Below are positions 7,710 through 16,860 of a stretch of DNA of 64,000 nt, piece after piece. The position numbers and the translations under genes are program-made. Source of the DNA: JBAZLV01 sp041650055. GTDB lineage: Bacteria; Nitrospirota; UBA9217. The stretch lies in contig JBAZLV010000005.1 in the NCBI GenBank assembly GCA_041650055.1, forward strand, positions 30,242 to 94,241. Direction: 5' to 3'. Numbering within the stretch: position 1 is the first letter of the stretch; each line of letters starts with the position of its first letter. The notes below the pieces were generated by a model. That model saw only the letters and a program-made list of their open reading frames with translations. It made no database searches and had not been told where the DNA came from.

Positions 7710-8903
7710 ATGGCCACAACAACGCAAAAAACCGTGGCGGTCACCGGCAACCATGCGGTTGCAGAGGCACTCCGCCAGTTAAATCCTGATGTCATGGCTG
7801 CATATCCTATCACCCCTTCAACGGAAATTATGCAGCAATACACAACGTTTGTATCAAATGGCAAAGTAGACACAGAAATCGTTCTCGTGGAAAGCGAACA
7901 CAGCGCCATGAGCGCCTGTATCGGCGCCTCAGCAGCAGGTGGCCGTGTTGCAACTGCAACGAGCGCCCAGGGACTTGCCCTTATGTGGGAAATGCTTCAT
8001 ATCGCTTCCGGATACCGCCTTCCGATTCTTCTTGCCTGTGCAAACCGGGCGCTTTCAGCACCGCTGAACATCCATGGCGATCATTCCGATGGCATGGGTG
8101 CACGGGACTGCGGCTGGATCCAGCTCTATTCCGAGAATGCCCAGGAAGCATACGATAATACGCTGATGTCATTTCGTATTGCGGAACACGCGGATGTCCG
8201 GCTTCCGATCATGGTCGGCATGGACGGGTTCATCACCAGCCACTCGATCGAAAGCATGCAGTATCTTCCGGATGATGTGGTGAAAAAGTTCGTTGGCGAA
8301 TACAAGGCAATGGAACCGCTTCTCGATCTCGATCATCCCAAGAGTCTTGGCGCTCTCGTGTTGACGGATTATTACATCGAGCATAAGCGTGCCGAACACG
8401 AAGCAATGCTCAAGGCAAAAAAAGTTATTCAGGATGTATCCGAAGAATTTGCGAAGATCAGCGGCAGAAAGTATGAATTGTTTGAATCCTACCGGCTTGA
8501 AGATGCTGAAGTGGTGCTTATTGCCTTGAGCTCGGCAGCAGGCACAGTGAAAGACGAAGTTGACAAGTATCGGAACAAAGGCGTAAAGGCCGGTCTCCTG
8601 AAGCCCCGAGTATTCAGACCGTTCCCCTACGAAGAAGTTGGCTTGGCGCTCAAAAATGCAAAAGCAGCTTGCGTTATGGATCGCGCGGATTCTTACGGTG
8701 GTTACGGCCCGCTCTTCATGGAAATTGCATCAGCGCTCGCTCCGTATCGTCAGGGCGGCCCGGTGTTGTTTAACAAAATTTACGGCCTGGGCGGAAGAGA
8801 TTTGATGCCGCATGACATTGATCAGGTGATCGATGAGACAATCGAGGTTGCTAAATCTGGTAAGGCCAAGATTCTCAAAGACTATATGACAATTCGAAAT
8901 TAA
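7710..8903 (+). CDS. porA: pyruvate:ferredoxin oxidoreductase, alpha subunit
   Basis: Alpha chain of 397 residues, carrying the pyrimidine-binding half of the thiamine-diphosphate site. AAYPITPSTEI near the N terminus, VESEHSAMSACIGASAAGGR and LNIHGDHSDGMGARDCGW are typical of pyruvate-type enzymes. ATG 7710 is preferred to the in-frame ATG at 7641 inside porD because GAGGAGGG (7693-7700) sits at the right distance and family proteins begin shortly before the TGNHAVAEAL strand. Confidence 0.94.
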   Translation: MATTTQKTVAVTGNHAVAEALRQLNPDVMAAYPITPSTEIMQQYTTFVSNGKVDTEIVLVESEHSAMSACIGASAAGGRVATATSAQGLALMWEMLHIASGYRLPILLACANRALSAPLNIHGDHSDGMGARDCGWIQLYSENAQEAYDNTLMSFRIAEHADVRLPIMVGMDGFITSHSIESMQYLPDDVVKKFVGEYKAMEPLLDLDHPKSLGALVLTDYYIEHKRAEHEAMLKAKKVIQDVSEEFAKISGRKYELFESYRLEDAEVVLIALSSAAGTVKDEVDKYRNKGVKAGLLKPRVFRPFPYEEVGLALKNAKAACVMDRADSYGGYGPLFMEIASALAPYRQGGPVLFNKIYGLGGRDLMPHDIDQVIDETIEVAKSGKAKILKDYMTIRN

Positions 8904-8955
8904 TTCTTGAAGCGGGGGATATTACTCCAGCTTCAGAATCTAAGGAGATATTATT

Positions 8956-9915
8956 ATGAGCACAACGACACAGGAAACACCCCTGACGTTAAAAGCGCTT
9001 TCAAGAAAACAGGAAACGTTTACGAGCGGCCACCGGATGTGCGCCGGCTGCGGCGCTCCGACTATTGTCCGGCAGATTATGCTGGCAATTGACGAACCCG
9101 TTGTCGTGGCAAATGCCACGGGTTGTCTCGAAGTTTCAACCTGTATCTATCCCTATACAGCATGGAAAACGCCTTGGATGCACAGCGCGTTTGAAAATGC
9201 TGCAGCGACTGCTTCAGGAATGGAAGCAATGTACCGGTCGCTCAAAAAACAAGGCAAATACAAAAAGAACTTGAAGTTCATTGCATTCGGCGGCGATGGC
9301 GGTACCTACGACATCGGTCTCCAGTCTCTCTCAGGTGCCATGGAGCGCGGTGATCAGCTTCTGTACATCTGCTATGACAACGGCGCATACATGAATACCG
9401 GTATTCAACGGTCAAGCGCGACCCCTCCGGGCGCAGACACCACAACCTGTCCGGTTGGTTCTGTGAATCCTGGAAAGCAGCAGCGCCGGAAAGATTTGAC
9501 CCGCATCATGGCTGCTCATGGAGCATATGCAGCCCAGGCATCGCCAAGCAACTGGAAAGACCTGATGACCAAGGTCAGAAAAGCACTCGCGACGAATGGC
9601 CCGGCCTATATCGGTGTTATTTCTCCCTGCAACCGCGGATGGAGAACCCAGCTGAATGACTCGATCCAGATGACACGGCTTGCGGTTGATACCTGTTATT
9701 GGCCTTTGTACGAAGTGGAAAATGGCGGAAAAACATGGACTATCACCTACGATCCCAAAGATAAGAAAAAACCTGTTGTGGAATTTTTGAAACCGCAGGG
9801 TCGGTTCAAAAACATGTTTGCACCAGGTAATGAAAAAATGCTTGAGAACTTCCAGAAAATGGTTGATGAAGACTGGGAAAGCCTTAAAAAGCTGGAAGAA
9901 ATGTCAAAACGATAA
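8956..9915 (+). CDS. porB: pyruvate:ferredoxin oxidoreductase, beta subunit
   Basis: The 319-residue beta chain binds thiamine diphosphate and the proximal [4Fe-4S] cluster. Cys29 and Cys32 (MCAGCGAP) and Cys57 (ATGCLEVST) are cluster ligands; a later Cys in ISPCNRGW is a likely fourth. GDGGTYDIG (113-121) starts the ThDP/Mg signature, which ends in YDNGAYMNTG. AAGGAG at 8942-8947 sets the start. A terminator follows, closing the por operon. Confidence 0.94.
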   Translation: MSTTTQETPLTLKALSRKQETFTSGHRMCAGCGAPTIVRQIMLAIDEPVVVANATGCLEVSTCIYPYTAWKTPWMHSAFENAAATASGMEAMYRSLKKQGKYKKNLKFIAFGGDGGTYDIGLQSLSGAMERGDQLLYICYDNGAYMNTGIQRSSATPPGADTTTCPVGSVNPGKQQRRKDLTRIMAAHGAYAAQASPSNWKDLMTKVRKALATNGPAYIGVISPCNRGWRTQLNDSIQMTRLAVDTCYWPLYEVENGGKTWTITYDPKDKKKPVVEFLKPQGRFKNMFAPGNEKMLENFQKMVDEDWESLKKLEEMSKR

Positions 9916-9941
9916 TCATTATAAATCGTATGTCCTTTCAG

Positions 9942-9971
9942 GCCGGGTGATCAATTCACCCGGCTTTTTTT
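9942..9971 (+). terminator. Rho-independent terminator of porGDAB
   Basis: A perfect 9-bp stem, GCCGGGTGA (9942-9950) against TCACCCGGC (9956-9964), with a five-base loop, followed by seven T. Confidence 0.9.
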
Positions 9972-9995
9972 CGTTATGCTATGATAAAATAACGC

Positions 9996-10024
9996 TTGAA
10001 ATCTCATAGGCAGTATGGTTTAAT
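9996..10024 (+). promoter_or_regulatory. possible promoter for mglB-mglA
   Basis: TTGAAA (9996-10001), 17-base spacer, TTTAAT (10019-10024), lying between the por terminator and mglB. The -10 match is moderate. Confidence 0.35.
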
Positions 10025-10074
10025 GAGCCGGAAGAGCGAATTATTTGTATTTTTGAACAAGGAGATGCAAAAAC

Positions 10075-10569
10075 ATGCTGGGTTCTGACTTGGTAATGTA
10101 TGAAGAGGAGTTTAAACAGATCGACGCAGAACTTCAGCGGCTTTTGCAGCAGGCCAACGCAAAGGTTGTCTTTCTCGTGGACAAGAACGGACAGCTCATT
10201 GCTGCAACTGGTGAGACAGAGAACCTTGATACCACATCTCTGGCATCGCTTACCGCTGGCAATATTGCGGCAACCGGCGGGATGGCCAAACTCCTTGGAG
10301 AAAAGGAATTCTCAATCCTCTTCCATGAAGGCCAGCGCGATAATATTCATATCTCTATTATAAGTCAGCGGGTCATTCTGGTAGTGATTTTTGATCAACG
10401 TTCATCCCTTGGACTGGTAAGGCTTCGAGTGAAAAAAAGCACTGAAACGCTTGGAAATATATTCAACCAGCTTCTCCAGAAAGTTGAACACGAAAAAGTG
10501 TCCGGCAAGAGAGAGGAATCTCCCTTCGCTGAAATAACAGACGAAGATATTGATAAACTCTTCGGTTAA
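10075..10569 (+). CDS. mglB: Roadblock/LC7 domain protein, MglB-like GTPase activator
   Basis: The 164-residue protein has a single Roadblock/LC7 fold (about residues 5-135; KVVFLVDKNGQLIAATGE and the conserved LTAGNIAATGGMAKLLGE). In Myxococcus, MglB stimulates GTP hydrolysis by the Ras-like protein MglA and marks the lagging cell pole. The pair mglB-mglA is adjacent here in the usual order, which supports this role over other Roadblock functions. AAGGAG lies 10 bases before the ATG. Confidence 0.88.
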   Translation: MLGSDLVMYEEEFKQIDAELQRLLQQANAKVVFLVDKNGQLIAATGETENLDTTSLASLTAGNIAATGGMAKLLGEKEFSILFHEGQRDNIHISIISQRVILVVIFDQRSSLGLVRLRVKKSTETLGNIFNQLLQKVEHEKVSGKREESPFAEITDEDIDKLFG

Positions 10570-10616
10570 GTCTCGCACATTTTCCCCGGCCTGTTAAAGG
10601 AGATAGAGTACGATCC

Positions 10617-11210
10617 ATGTCCTTTATCAATTATTCGTCAAGAGAAATTAATTGCAAAATCGTTTTCTACGGTCCTGGATTGTGTGGCAAGACGACCAAC
10701 CTGCAATGGATCTACAAAAAAACAAACCCTGACAGCAAAGGGAAAATGATTTCTCTTGCAACCGAGACCGAGCGGACATTGTTCTTCGATTTTCTTCCGC
10801 TTGCGCTTGGTGAAATACGCGGTTTCAAGACCCGGTTTCATTTGTATACGGTACCCGGCCAGGTATTTTACGATGCGAGCAGAAAGCTCATTCTCAAAGG
10901 TGTTGATGGGGTGGTCTTCGTTGCAGATTCGCAGATTGAGCGGATAGAAGCAAATATCGAAAGCATGGAAAATCTGCGGGTGAACCTTGCCGAACAGGGC
11001 TATGAACTCGAGAAAATTCCTTTTGTCGTTCAATATAACAAACGAGATCTCCCAAACATTGTGCCGTCATCAGAATTGCGGTGTGCATTGAACCCACGGA
11101 ATGTTCCCGATTTTGACGCGGTAGCAACCGAGGGAACCGGCGTTTTTGACACGCTTAAATCCATAGCAAAACTCGTTATTATGGAGCTTAAAAAAGGACA
11201 TGAAGCATGA
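10617..11210 (+). CDS. mglA: MglA-like Ras-family GTPase (cell polarity)
   Basis: A 197-residue small GTPase. The P-loop is GPGLCGKT (19-26), switch II reads VPGQVFYDASRKL where Ras has DTAGQE (the PGQ form is typical of MglA), and the guanine-recognition motif is NKRDLPN. In other bacteria it controls polarity of motility machines such as type IV pili or gliding complexes. An AAGGAGATAGAG Shine-Dalgarno precedes ATG 10617. The chemosensory operon at 34-43 kb might act on the same machine; this is inference. Confidence 0.92.
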   Translation: MSFINYSSREINCKIVFYGPGLCGKTTNLQWIYKKTNPDSKGKMISLATETERTLFFDFLPLALGEIRGFKTRFHLYTVPGQVFYDASRKLILKGVDGVVFVADSQIERIEANIESMENLRVNLAEQGYELEKIPFVVQYNKRDLPNIVPSSELRCALNPRNVPDFDAVATEGTGVFDTLKSIAKLVIMELKKGHEA

Positions 11211-11241
11211 TAGAATTCTCCAAACAGAATGAGAACTTTTC

Positions 11242-11271
11242 TTGACACATGAGGGTTGGGTATGGTATGAA
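11242..11271 (+). promoter_or_regulatory. promoter for tRNA-Asn
   Basis: A consensus TTGACA (11242-11247), 18-base spacer and TATGAA (11266-11271). Transcription would begin about 40 bases before the tRNA. Confidence 0.6.
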
Positions 11272-11318
11272 TATCACTCTGCATAAGTCGGAGACGTTGA
11301 CGTCATGACACAACAAAT

Positions 11319-11394
<76 letters not shown>

Positions 11395-11400
11395 GATTTA

Positions 11401-11430
11401 AAAAGCCAGGGAATTTCCCCTGGCTTTTTA
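11401..11430 (+). terminator. terminator after tRNA-Asn
   Basis: A perfect 12-bp stem AAAAAGCCAGGG / CCCTGGCTTTTT with a six-base loop. With A- and T-runs on both sides it could work in both directions. Confidence 0.9.
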
Positions 11431-11639
11431 CATGCTTATTATGCGCTATACGGTCTATATCCTTTGAGCTGCCAACCGGCGTTGAAAAAATCACCTGACG
11501 CCAAGGAAACATACATCAAAAGTTCTGCCGCTATACTATAATCAATACTATGACAGCAGCTTCGCTGCATTCAATCATACACAATAATTAATCTTCTTAG
11601 TAGTTGTGCTTACCATGGATAATCCAGGAGGATTCGTGT

Positions 11640-12305
11640 ATGCATAACTTTTTTTTAAAAATTCTTTCGATACTTCTTTTACCCCTATTTTTCGGATGTG
11701 CTCTCCTTTCAACCGGTGATAGAATCGCAAAAAGCATGTATACCACTGAGGAATTTCATGTTGCCGGCAAAGGGAAAACAAGCCACATGCATTGCACATC
11801 TGCATTCAGTAAAAAAGGAATTCTCATTGTTCTTGATGGCACTGAAACCTACGGCAAGGCTCTTGCAAAAATCTCATTTTACAATCCCCATGCAAATATT
11901 TTAATAACAACATCGTACGAGACTCGAACTACATTCAACCATCATTCCTGTTCTCTGAATCCTCCTTCAGCACGGGACACTGTTGACAGAATCTCATTTC
12001 ATATTTTGACAGATGATGCAAAAAAAGAACAATTGAAATATATTCTTTCAAAAAACGCGAGCAAAGATGATGTCTTCAAAGCGATAACAAGCACGGATCA
12101 TCCGTTTCTTATGCAAAACATGGTCAAAAAACAGAAGGATTGGGAATTAGTTACCATGCATACGAAAACAGGCGCCCTCATTCTTGAGATAGTAAGCAAA
12201 AAAATTTCTTTTACTCCGCAAAACAATTTAGAGCCATTCTTGTTTCCCTATACCGGAACATTCGGAAGATTGCTGAATGAAATGGTTTCTCTTCAGACAT
12301 ATTGA
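11640..12305 (+). CDS. putative lipoprotein of unknown function
   Basis: A protein of 221 residues that I do not recognise. The signal peptide is short and hydrophobic (ILSILLLPLFFGC) with a lipobox, so the mature protein begins at Cys19 and is membrane-anchored. The rest is soluble, with a possible beta-rich core and scattered histidines (HMHCTSAF, NHHSC). ATG 11640 is chosen over 11604 because AGGAGG (11626-11631) is correctly spaced and the signal peptide begins there. It is followed after 27 bases by another exported protein, so the two may form a small operon. Confidence 0.6.
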   Translation: MHNFFLKILSILLLPLFFGCALLSTGDRIAKSMYTTEEFHVAGKGKTSHMHCTSAFSKKGILIVLDGTETYGKALAKISFYNPHANILITTSYETRTTFNHHSCSLNPPSARDTVDRISFHILTDDAKKEQLKYILSKNASKDDVFKAITSTDHPFLMQNMVKKQKDWELVTMHTKTGALILEIVSKKISFTPQNNLEPFLFPYTGTFGRLLNEMVSLQTY

Positions 12306-12332
12306 AATTCATGGAAAGGACAGGTTATAACT

Positions 12333-12938
12333 ATGCAAAGAACTTGCTACGTTCTCATATTTATAACAATGTATTCCTGGGTCGCACAGGCGGAAGATTT
12401 TTCTGCTATGGGAAAACAACTGAAGAAAGAAAGGGAGGCTATCGAAAAAAAACACTCACAAGAAGCATATCTTAAATCAGAATTGAAAAAAAGCGACAAA
12501 ATGGAAAAAAGAAAAACCAGTAAAAAAGCACGCTTGCAACATAACATCATGGAGAGTGAGCAGAAAAAAAACATCAATGCAACAAATCAAAAGATCCAAT
12601 TTTGCTCTGATACCTGGATCGCCTATAAAGGATTTGATGGTGAAACAGACGATGTGACCTGTGCAGCGGATTGCAACGCATCCGCATGTACTGTGGAGGA
12701 ATTACATCGTGATGGATGGGTTATTAAGACCGCAAATCCCAAGGAGCTCATAATCCGCAAAAGCACTGAGGTTGGAGGTCAAAAAAGCAGGGTATCCCAG
12801 ACCTTATGTGATTTGCTCCATAATTGTTATCAAGACAAGGATGGATATTTTCAGTGGCAGATAAAGCCGAAATATATAGGATGTAAATGTACGGGAAACG
12901 AATTTGTTTTAGAGCGAGATTCAAGTCATGGCCAGTAG
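12333..12938 (+). CDS. secreted cysteine-rich protein of unknown function
   Basis: Residues 1-20 form a cleavable signal peptide (FITMYSWVAQA-ED). Residues about 27-95 are a highly charged Lys/Glu helix, probably a coiled coil. The C-terminal part (about 90-190) has ten cysteines (CSD, DVTCAADC, SACTVEE, TLCDLLHNCY, GCKCTG), pointing to disulfide bonds in the periplasm or outside the cell. No family was recognised. The 3' end overlaps the convergent GIY-YIG gene by 13 bases. Confidence 0.55.
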   Translation: MQRTCYVLIFITMYSWVAQAEDFSAMGKQLKKEREAIEKKHSQEAYLKSELKKSDKMEKRKTSKKARLQHNIMESEQKKNINATNQKIQFCSDTWIAYKGFDGETDDVTCAADCNASACTVEELHRDGWVIKTANPKELIIRKSTEVGGQKSRVSQTLCDLLHNCYQDKDGYFQWQIKPKYIGCKCTGNEFVLERDSSHGQ

Positions 12939-13219
12939 CGTACGAATTTGTGGTTTGTTTTTATATACTCCTCTTTCTTGCTTCGATTCAGCCGCTTTAT
13001 AGCGTACTCTTTTTTTAACGCCTCTGATTTGTTTTTGCACGATTCGCAAAAAATCATTCGTATGGGCAATCTGCTTCTCGTGTAGCGAGACCCGGTTCCT
13101 GCATTGTGTTGACAAACGCGACGGTCAGGATCCGTTGTTATTCCGGTATAGAATGTTTGGTCGCGGCATTGGAGGATATATAGATACCAATGAGGTTTTT
13201 TTGTTGATTTTGTTATCAT
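12926..13219 (-). CDS. GIY-YIG nuclease superfamily protein (YhbQ/UPF0213-like)
   Basis: A 97-residue stand-alone GIY-YIG domain. The signature is seen as WYLYILQCRDQTFYTGITTD, followed by the helix RRVCQHNAGTGSRYTRSRLP with the catalytic-type arginine, and a terminal YAIKRLNRSKKEEYI. Members of this group are small proteins of uncertain role, related to nucleases such as SLX1/UvrC-N. The frame starts at 13255, but ATG 13219 (MITKSTKKPHWYLY) matches the usual short N terminus. It is transcribed against the preceding gene and away from mfd. Confidence 0.82.
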   Translation of the reverse strand: MITKSTKKPHWYLYILQCRDQTFYTGITTDPDRRVCQHNAGTGSRYTRSRLPIRMIFCESCKNKSEALKKEYAIKRLNRSKKEEYIKTNHKFVRYWP

Positions 13220-13279
13220 CAAAACGATTGTAAACCAAAAAATCCATCTTATCAAGAAGACATGCTCTCTTTCAGATAA

Positions 13280-13308
13280 TTGAATTAGGTGGAATGCTGT
13301 GTTATAGT
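13280..13308 (+). promoter_or_regulatory. promoter of mfd with almost no leader
   Basis: TTGAAT (13280-13285), 17 bases, TATAGT (13303-13308). The expected start site (about 13315) is four bases before the mfd ATG at 13319, and no Shine-Dalgarno is present. Confidence 0.55.
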
Positions 13309-13318
13309 GTTTTTACTC

Positions 13319-16300
13319 ATGAAGAATCTGCAAGACCTTATTTCTCCGATACTACAGGCTCTTGAGGGAAAGAAAAGCGTAGAAATCAGTGAGCTCTGGG
13401 GAGCTACCAAGGCTCTTTTTTTATCCGAAATTCTCTCAGAAACACATCGGCCCATTATTGTCCTTACTGCAACTGACGCAGAAGCGTCTGCCGTTCTCAA
13501 TGATCTTCGTTTTTTCCGAACACACCAGCCTTTCTTCAAATCCGAAATAGATCAGAATAAAATTCTTTTTCCAGAACCTGTACTTTTTCCTGCATGGGAT
13601 ATTCTTCCTTTTGAAGCGGATTCGCCGGACAGCCGCACCGTCGGCGAACGCATGGCTTTTCTGTATCGATTGATCACCCAGCAAAATGGCATCTACGTTG
13701 TTCCTGCCAAGGCCTTGATGCAAAAACTGCTTCCTTGGGAAGTGTTTGTCAATTCCGTAAAGACCATAACCCAAACAACGCAGATAGATCCGGAAGAATT
13801 CATTCAGTTTCTTGTATCGAACGGGTATGAACAAGCATCGTTGGTAACGCGGGTAGGTGAATTCAGCAGACGCGGGGGTATCATTGATTTTTTTTCTCCC
13901 GAGCGTGAAAATCCCGTACGCCTGGAGCTGTTCGGAAGCTCAATCGAATCATTGCGTGAATTTGATGCTGAAACCCAACGCTCTCTTCAAGAAATTCAAG
14001 AAGCGGTCATCCTGCCCGTGCGTGAACTTGTTTTAACTCCAGAACAAAAAGAACAACTTTCGGATCGTGGCATGGAAGCACCTCTCCTTGATCAGATCCG
14101 TCAGGGGATCATTCCGCCGGGAGCTGAATTTCTTGCTCCATTTTTTTATCCCTTGTCAACGCTCTTCAACTATGTGCCTGAGAACAGTGTGTTTGTCTTG
14201 ATCGAACCAGATGATGTAAGAAAAACCATTGATGGTTTTGTGATTGACATTGAAAAAGGACGACGCGAGGAAATCGAAGAAGGCCGCGTTCTTCCTGAAA
14301 TACCGGAACTGTACCTTGATTCACCCTCTATTGAAAATGAGCTCGGCACGTTTCAAAGAATCGATCTACCGCTTCTCGGCAGCACTGCTGGATATAGGAT
14401 GGACACCAAGTCATCGGCATGGCTCGGGATGAGACTGACCAAACCGCTCGAACAAGAGCAACCCAAAGGCAATCCTCTTCCCGGAAGCATGCCCGATCTT
14501 GTTGAAAAACTCAAACAACTGCGAAAAGAAAGCCGTATTCTTTTCGTGAGCGGAACGGAAGAGGCGGCTACACGACTCAAAAAATTTTTTATGGATTATG
14601 ATCTGGGGATTACATCCGGAATTGCTTTTCCCGAGCAAGATTCCGGTCCTTGGCCGATTCTTCTTGCAACGGGGCGACTCTCGGAAGGGTTCTTCTGGCG
14701 CGATCTCGGGATCTCTGTTATTACCGAAGAAGAGATATTCGGGAAAAAAATTCATCGGCCTGCTCCGAAAAAATCCAAGATAACGCCCTTCCTTTCAACA
14801 TTCAAAGAACTGAAACCCGGCGATTTTGTGGTTCATGCTGATTATGGTGTTGGCGAGTATCAGGGTCTTACGCACATTAATATTGACAGTATAGAAACCG
14901 ATTTTTTGACTCTACGATATGAGCCAGATGCGGTTCTTCATGTTCCTTTGTACAGTCTCGATAAGGTCCAGAAATACATTGGAGTTGAGGGAATTGCGCC
15001 GAAGCTTGACCGGCTCGGTGGCCAGGCGTGGACACGAACAAAAGAGAAAATTAAAAAAGATATTCTTGAAATGGCACGGCAGCTCGTTGCAATCTACGCT
15101 GCACGGGAAGCAATGCAGCGCGTTCCTTTTTCATCGCCTGATAATCTGTATCGGGAATTTGAAGGAGCGTTTCCGTTTGAGGAAACTCCTGATCAGGAAC
15201 ACGCCATAGAAGAAGTGCTTTCAGATATGCAGCGGCCTCGGCCTATGGATCGGGTCGTTTGCGGAGACGTTGGCTACGGCAAAACCGAGGTTGCGCTTCG
15301 GGCAGCATTCAAGGCTGTAGAAGACGGATTTCAGGTGGCGGTGCTTGTCCCTACTACGCTCCTTGCTGATCAGCACTTTCGCACGTTTGCAGAGCGTTTT
15401 GGTCTTTTTTCCGTTACCGTTGACATGCTTTCCCGATTCCGGACAAAAGCAGAGCAGCAAAAAACACTTCGTGACCTTCAGCACGGCATAGTTGATGTGG
15501 TCATTGGCACGCATCGATTGCTCCAGAAAGATGTTGCATTCAAGAATCTCGGGCTTCTGATCGTGGATGAAGAGCATAAATTCGGCGTGAGGCACAAAGA
15601 ACGGATCAAGGAATTCAAAAATCTTGTTGATGTACTTACGCTTACTGCTACTCCGATTCCTCGTACGCTTCACATGTCTCTTGCGGGATTGCGCGATCTC
15701 TCGATCATCCAGACACCTCCGCTTGACCGGCAGTCGATTCAGGTGAGTCTTGCCCGCTTCGGAAAACGGGTGATTCGGGAAGCAATCATGCACGAGCTGA
15801 ATCGCAAAGGGCAGGTGTTTTTTGTTCATAACCGGGTGCAGGATATTGACCGCATGGCAGCGTTTGTCAGAAGTCTTGTTCCGGAAGCCACTATCGGGGT
15901 TGCGCACGGCCAGATGCATGAACATAATATCGAAGACGTTATGTCAAAATTTCTGAGCGGCTCTTTGAATGTTCTGGTTACTACCACAATTATTGAATCC
16001 GGGATCGATATCCCAACTGCCAATACCATCATCATTAACCGGGCGGATCGATTTGGGCTTGCTGATTTGTATCAAATTAAAGGCCGGGTCGGACGGAGTA
16101 GAGAAAAAGCATACGCCTATCTTTTGATTCCTGCTGAAGAGCAGCTTTCAGATATTGCGCGAAAGCGACTGCGCGCGATCCAGGAACTTTCAGAACTCGG
16201 CGCAGGATTTCAGATTGCAGCCCAAGATCTGGAAACTCGCGGGGCAGGCAACCTTCTGGGAAAACAGCAGTCAGGTCATATTGCTGCAGTTGGAATCGAT

Positions 16301-16798
16301 TTATATACCGAGATGATGGAGCAGGCTATTGCTGAACTACAAGGAGAAGAACAAGCCGCAACATCAGATACCATCATCACTATGAAAGCTTCGGCATTCA
16401 TACCGGAAGACTATATCCAGGATATGAGCCTGAGGCTTGCAGCGTACAAGGAAATTTCGAGCGTGAACGATGAAGCCCAGCTTGCGGAAATTCAAGAATC
16501 CCTTGTTGATCGGTACGGCGAACTGCCTGTGCCAGCTCATAATCTTATCAAGATCATGCAGATAAAATGCCTTGCAAAGGAAGCATTGCTCTCCCGAATT
16601 GATGAAGGCAATGGTTACCTTGATCTGACATTTGCTCCTGAGGCAGCTATTTCTCCGAACAAGGTTATGCATGTGATTAAAAAACATAAAGGAATGATTA
16701 CCTATATCCCTGAATATACGCTTAGGATCAAATCAGGAGACCATTCTCTTGATTTTGCCGTGGATTTTCTGAAAAAGTTCTTGCCCGAACTCTTGTAA
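13319..16798 (+). CDS. mfd: transcription-repair coupling factor
   Basis: Mfd (1159 residues) removes RNA polymerase stalled at DNA lesions and recruits UvrA. Domain order is typical: N-terminal UvrB-like part, RNA-polymerase-interacting CarD-like domain near residue 500 (GDFVVHADYGVGEYQGL), superfamily 2 helicase with Walker A GDVGYGKTE near 647 and DEEH near 748, helicase C with GRVGRSREKAYAYLL, and a C-terminal TRCF domain. The in-frame ATG at 13289 lies inside the promoter and is rejected. uvrA is also in this window (minus strand, 53.9 kb). Confidence 0.95.
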   Translation: MKNLQDLISPILQALEGKKSVEISELWGATKALFLSEILSETHRPIIVLTATDAEASAVLNDLRFFRTHQPFFKSEIDQNKILFPEPVLFPAWDILPFEADSPDSRTVGERMAFLYRLITQQNGIYVVPAKALMQKLLPWEVFVNSVKTITQTTQIDPEEFIQFLVSNGYEQASLVTRVGEFSRRGGIIDFFSPERENPVRLELFGSSIESLREFDAETQRSLQEIQEAVILPVRELVLTPEQKEQLSDRGMEAPLLDQIRQGIIPPGAEFLAPFFYPLSTLFNYVPENSVFVLIEPDDVRKTIDGFVIDIEKGRREEIEEGRVLPEIPELYLDSPSIENELGTFQRIDLPLLGSTAGYRMDTKSSAWLGMRLTKPLEQEQPKGNPLPGSMPDLVEKLKQLRKESRILFVSGTEEAATRLKKFFMDYDLGITSGIAFPEQDSGPWPILLATGRLSEGFFWRDLGISVITEEEIFGKKIHRPAPKKSKITPFLSTFKELKPGDFVVHADYGVGEYQGLTHINIDSIETDFLTLRYEPDAVLHVPLYSLDKVQKYIGVEGIAPKLDRLGGQAWTRTKEKIKKDILEMARQLVAIYAAREAMQRVPFSSPDNLYREFEGAFPFEETPDQEHAIEEVLSDMQRPRPMDRVVCGDVGYGKTEVALRAAFKAVEDGFQVAVLVPTTLLADQHFRTFAERFGLFSVTVDMLSRFRTKAEQQKTLRDLQHGIVDVVIGTHRLLQKDVAFKNLGLLIVDEEHKFGVRHKERIKEFKNLVDVLTLTATPIPRTLHMSLAGLRDLSIIQTPPLDRQSIQVSLARFGKRVIREAIMHELNRKGQVFFVHNRVQDIDRMAAFVRSLVPEATIGVAHGQMHEHNIEDVMSKFLSGSLNVLVTTTIIESGIDIPTANTIIINRADRFGLADLYQIKGRVGRSREKAYAYLLIPAEEQLSDIARKRLRAIQELSELGAGFQIAAQDLETRGAGNLLGKQQSGHIAAVGIDLYTEMMEQAIAELQGEEQAATSDTIITMKASAFIPEDYIQDMSLRLAAYKEISSVNDEAQLAEIQESLVDRYGELPVPAHNLIKIMQIKCLAKEALLSRIDEGNGYLDLTFAPEAAISPNKVMHVIKKHKGMITYIPEYTLRIKSGDHSLDFAVDFLKKFLPELL

Positions 16799-16860
16799 GT
16801 GTGTTATAAGTGAGCTATATTTTTATTCATCTGTAATCAAAAAGGCGTAGTGGAGGAATC

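Noticed and set aside
15221..15925. 234-residue frame on the minus strand inside mfd
   Set aside because: Lies fully inside the helicase-coding part of mfd, with no family resemblance or ribosome-binding site.
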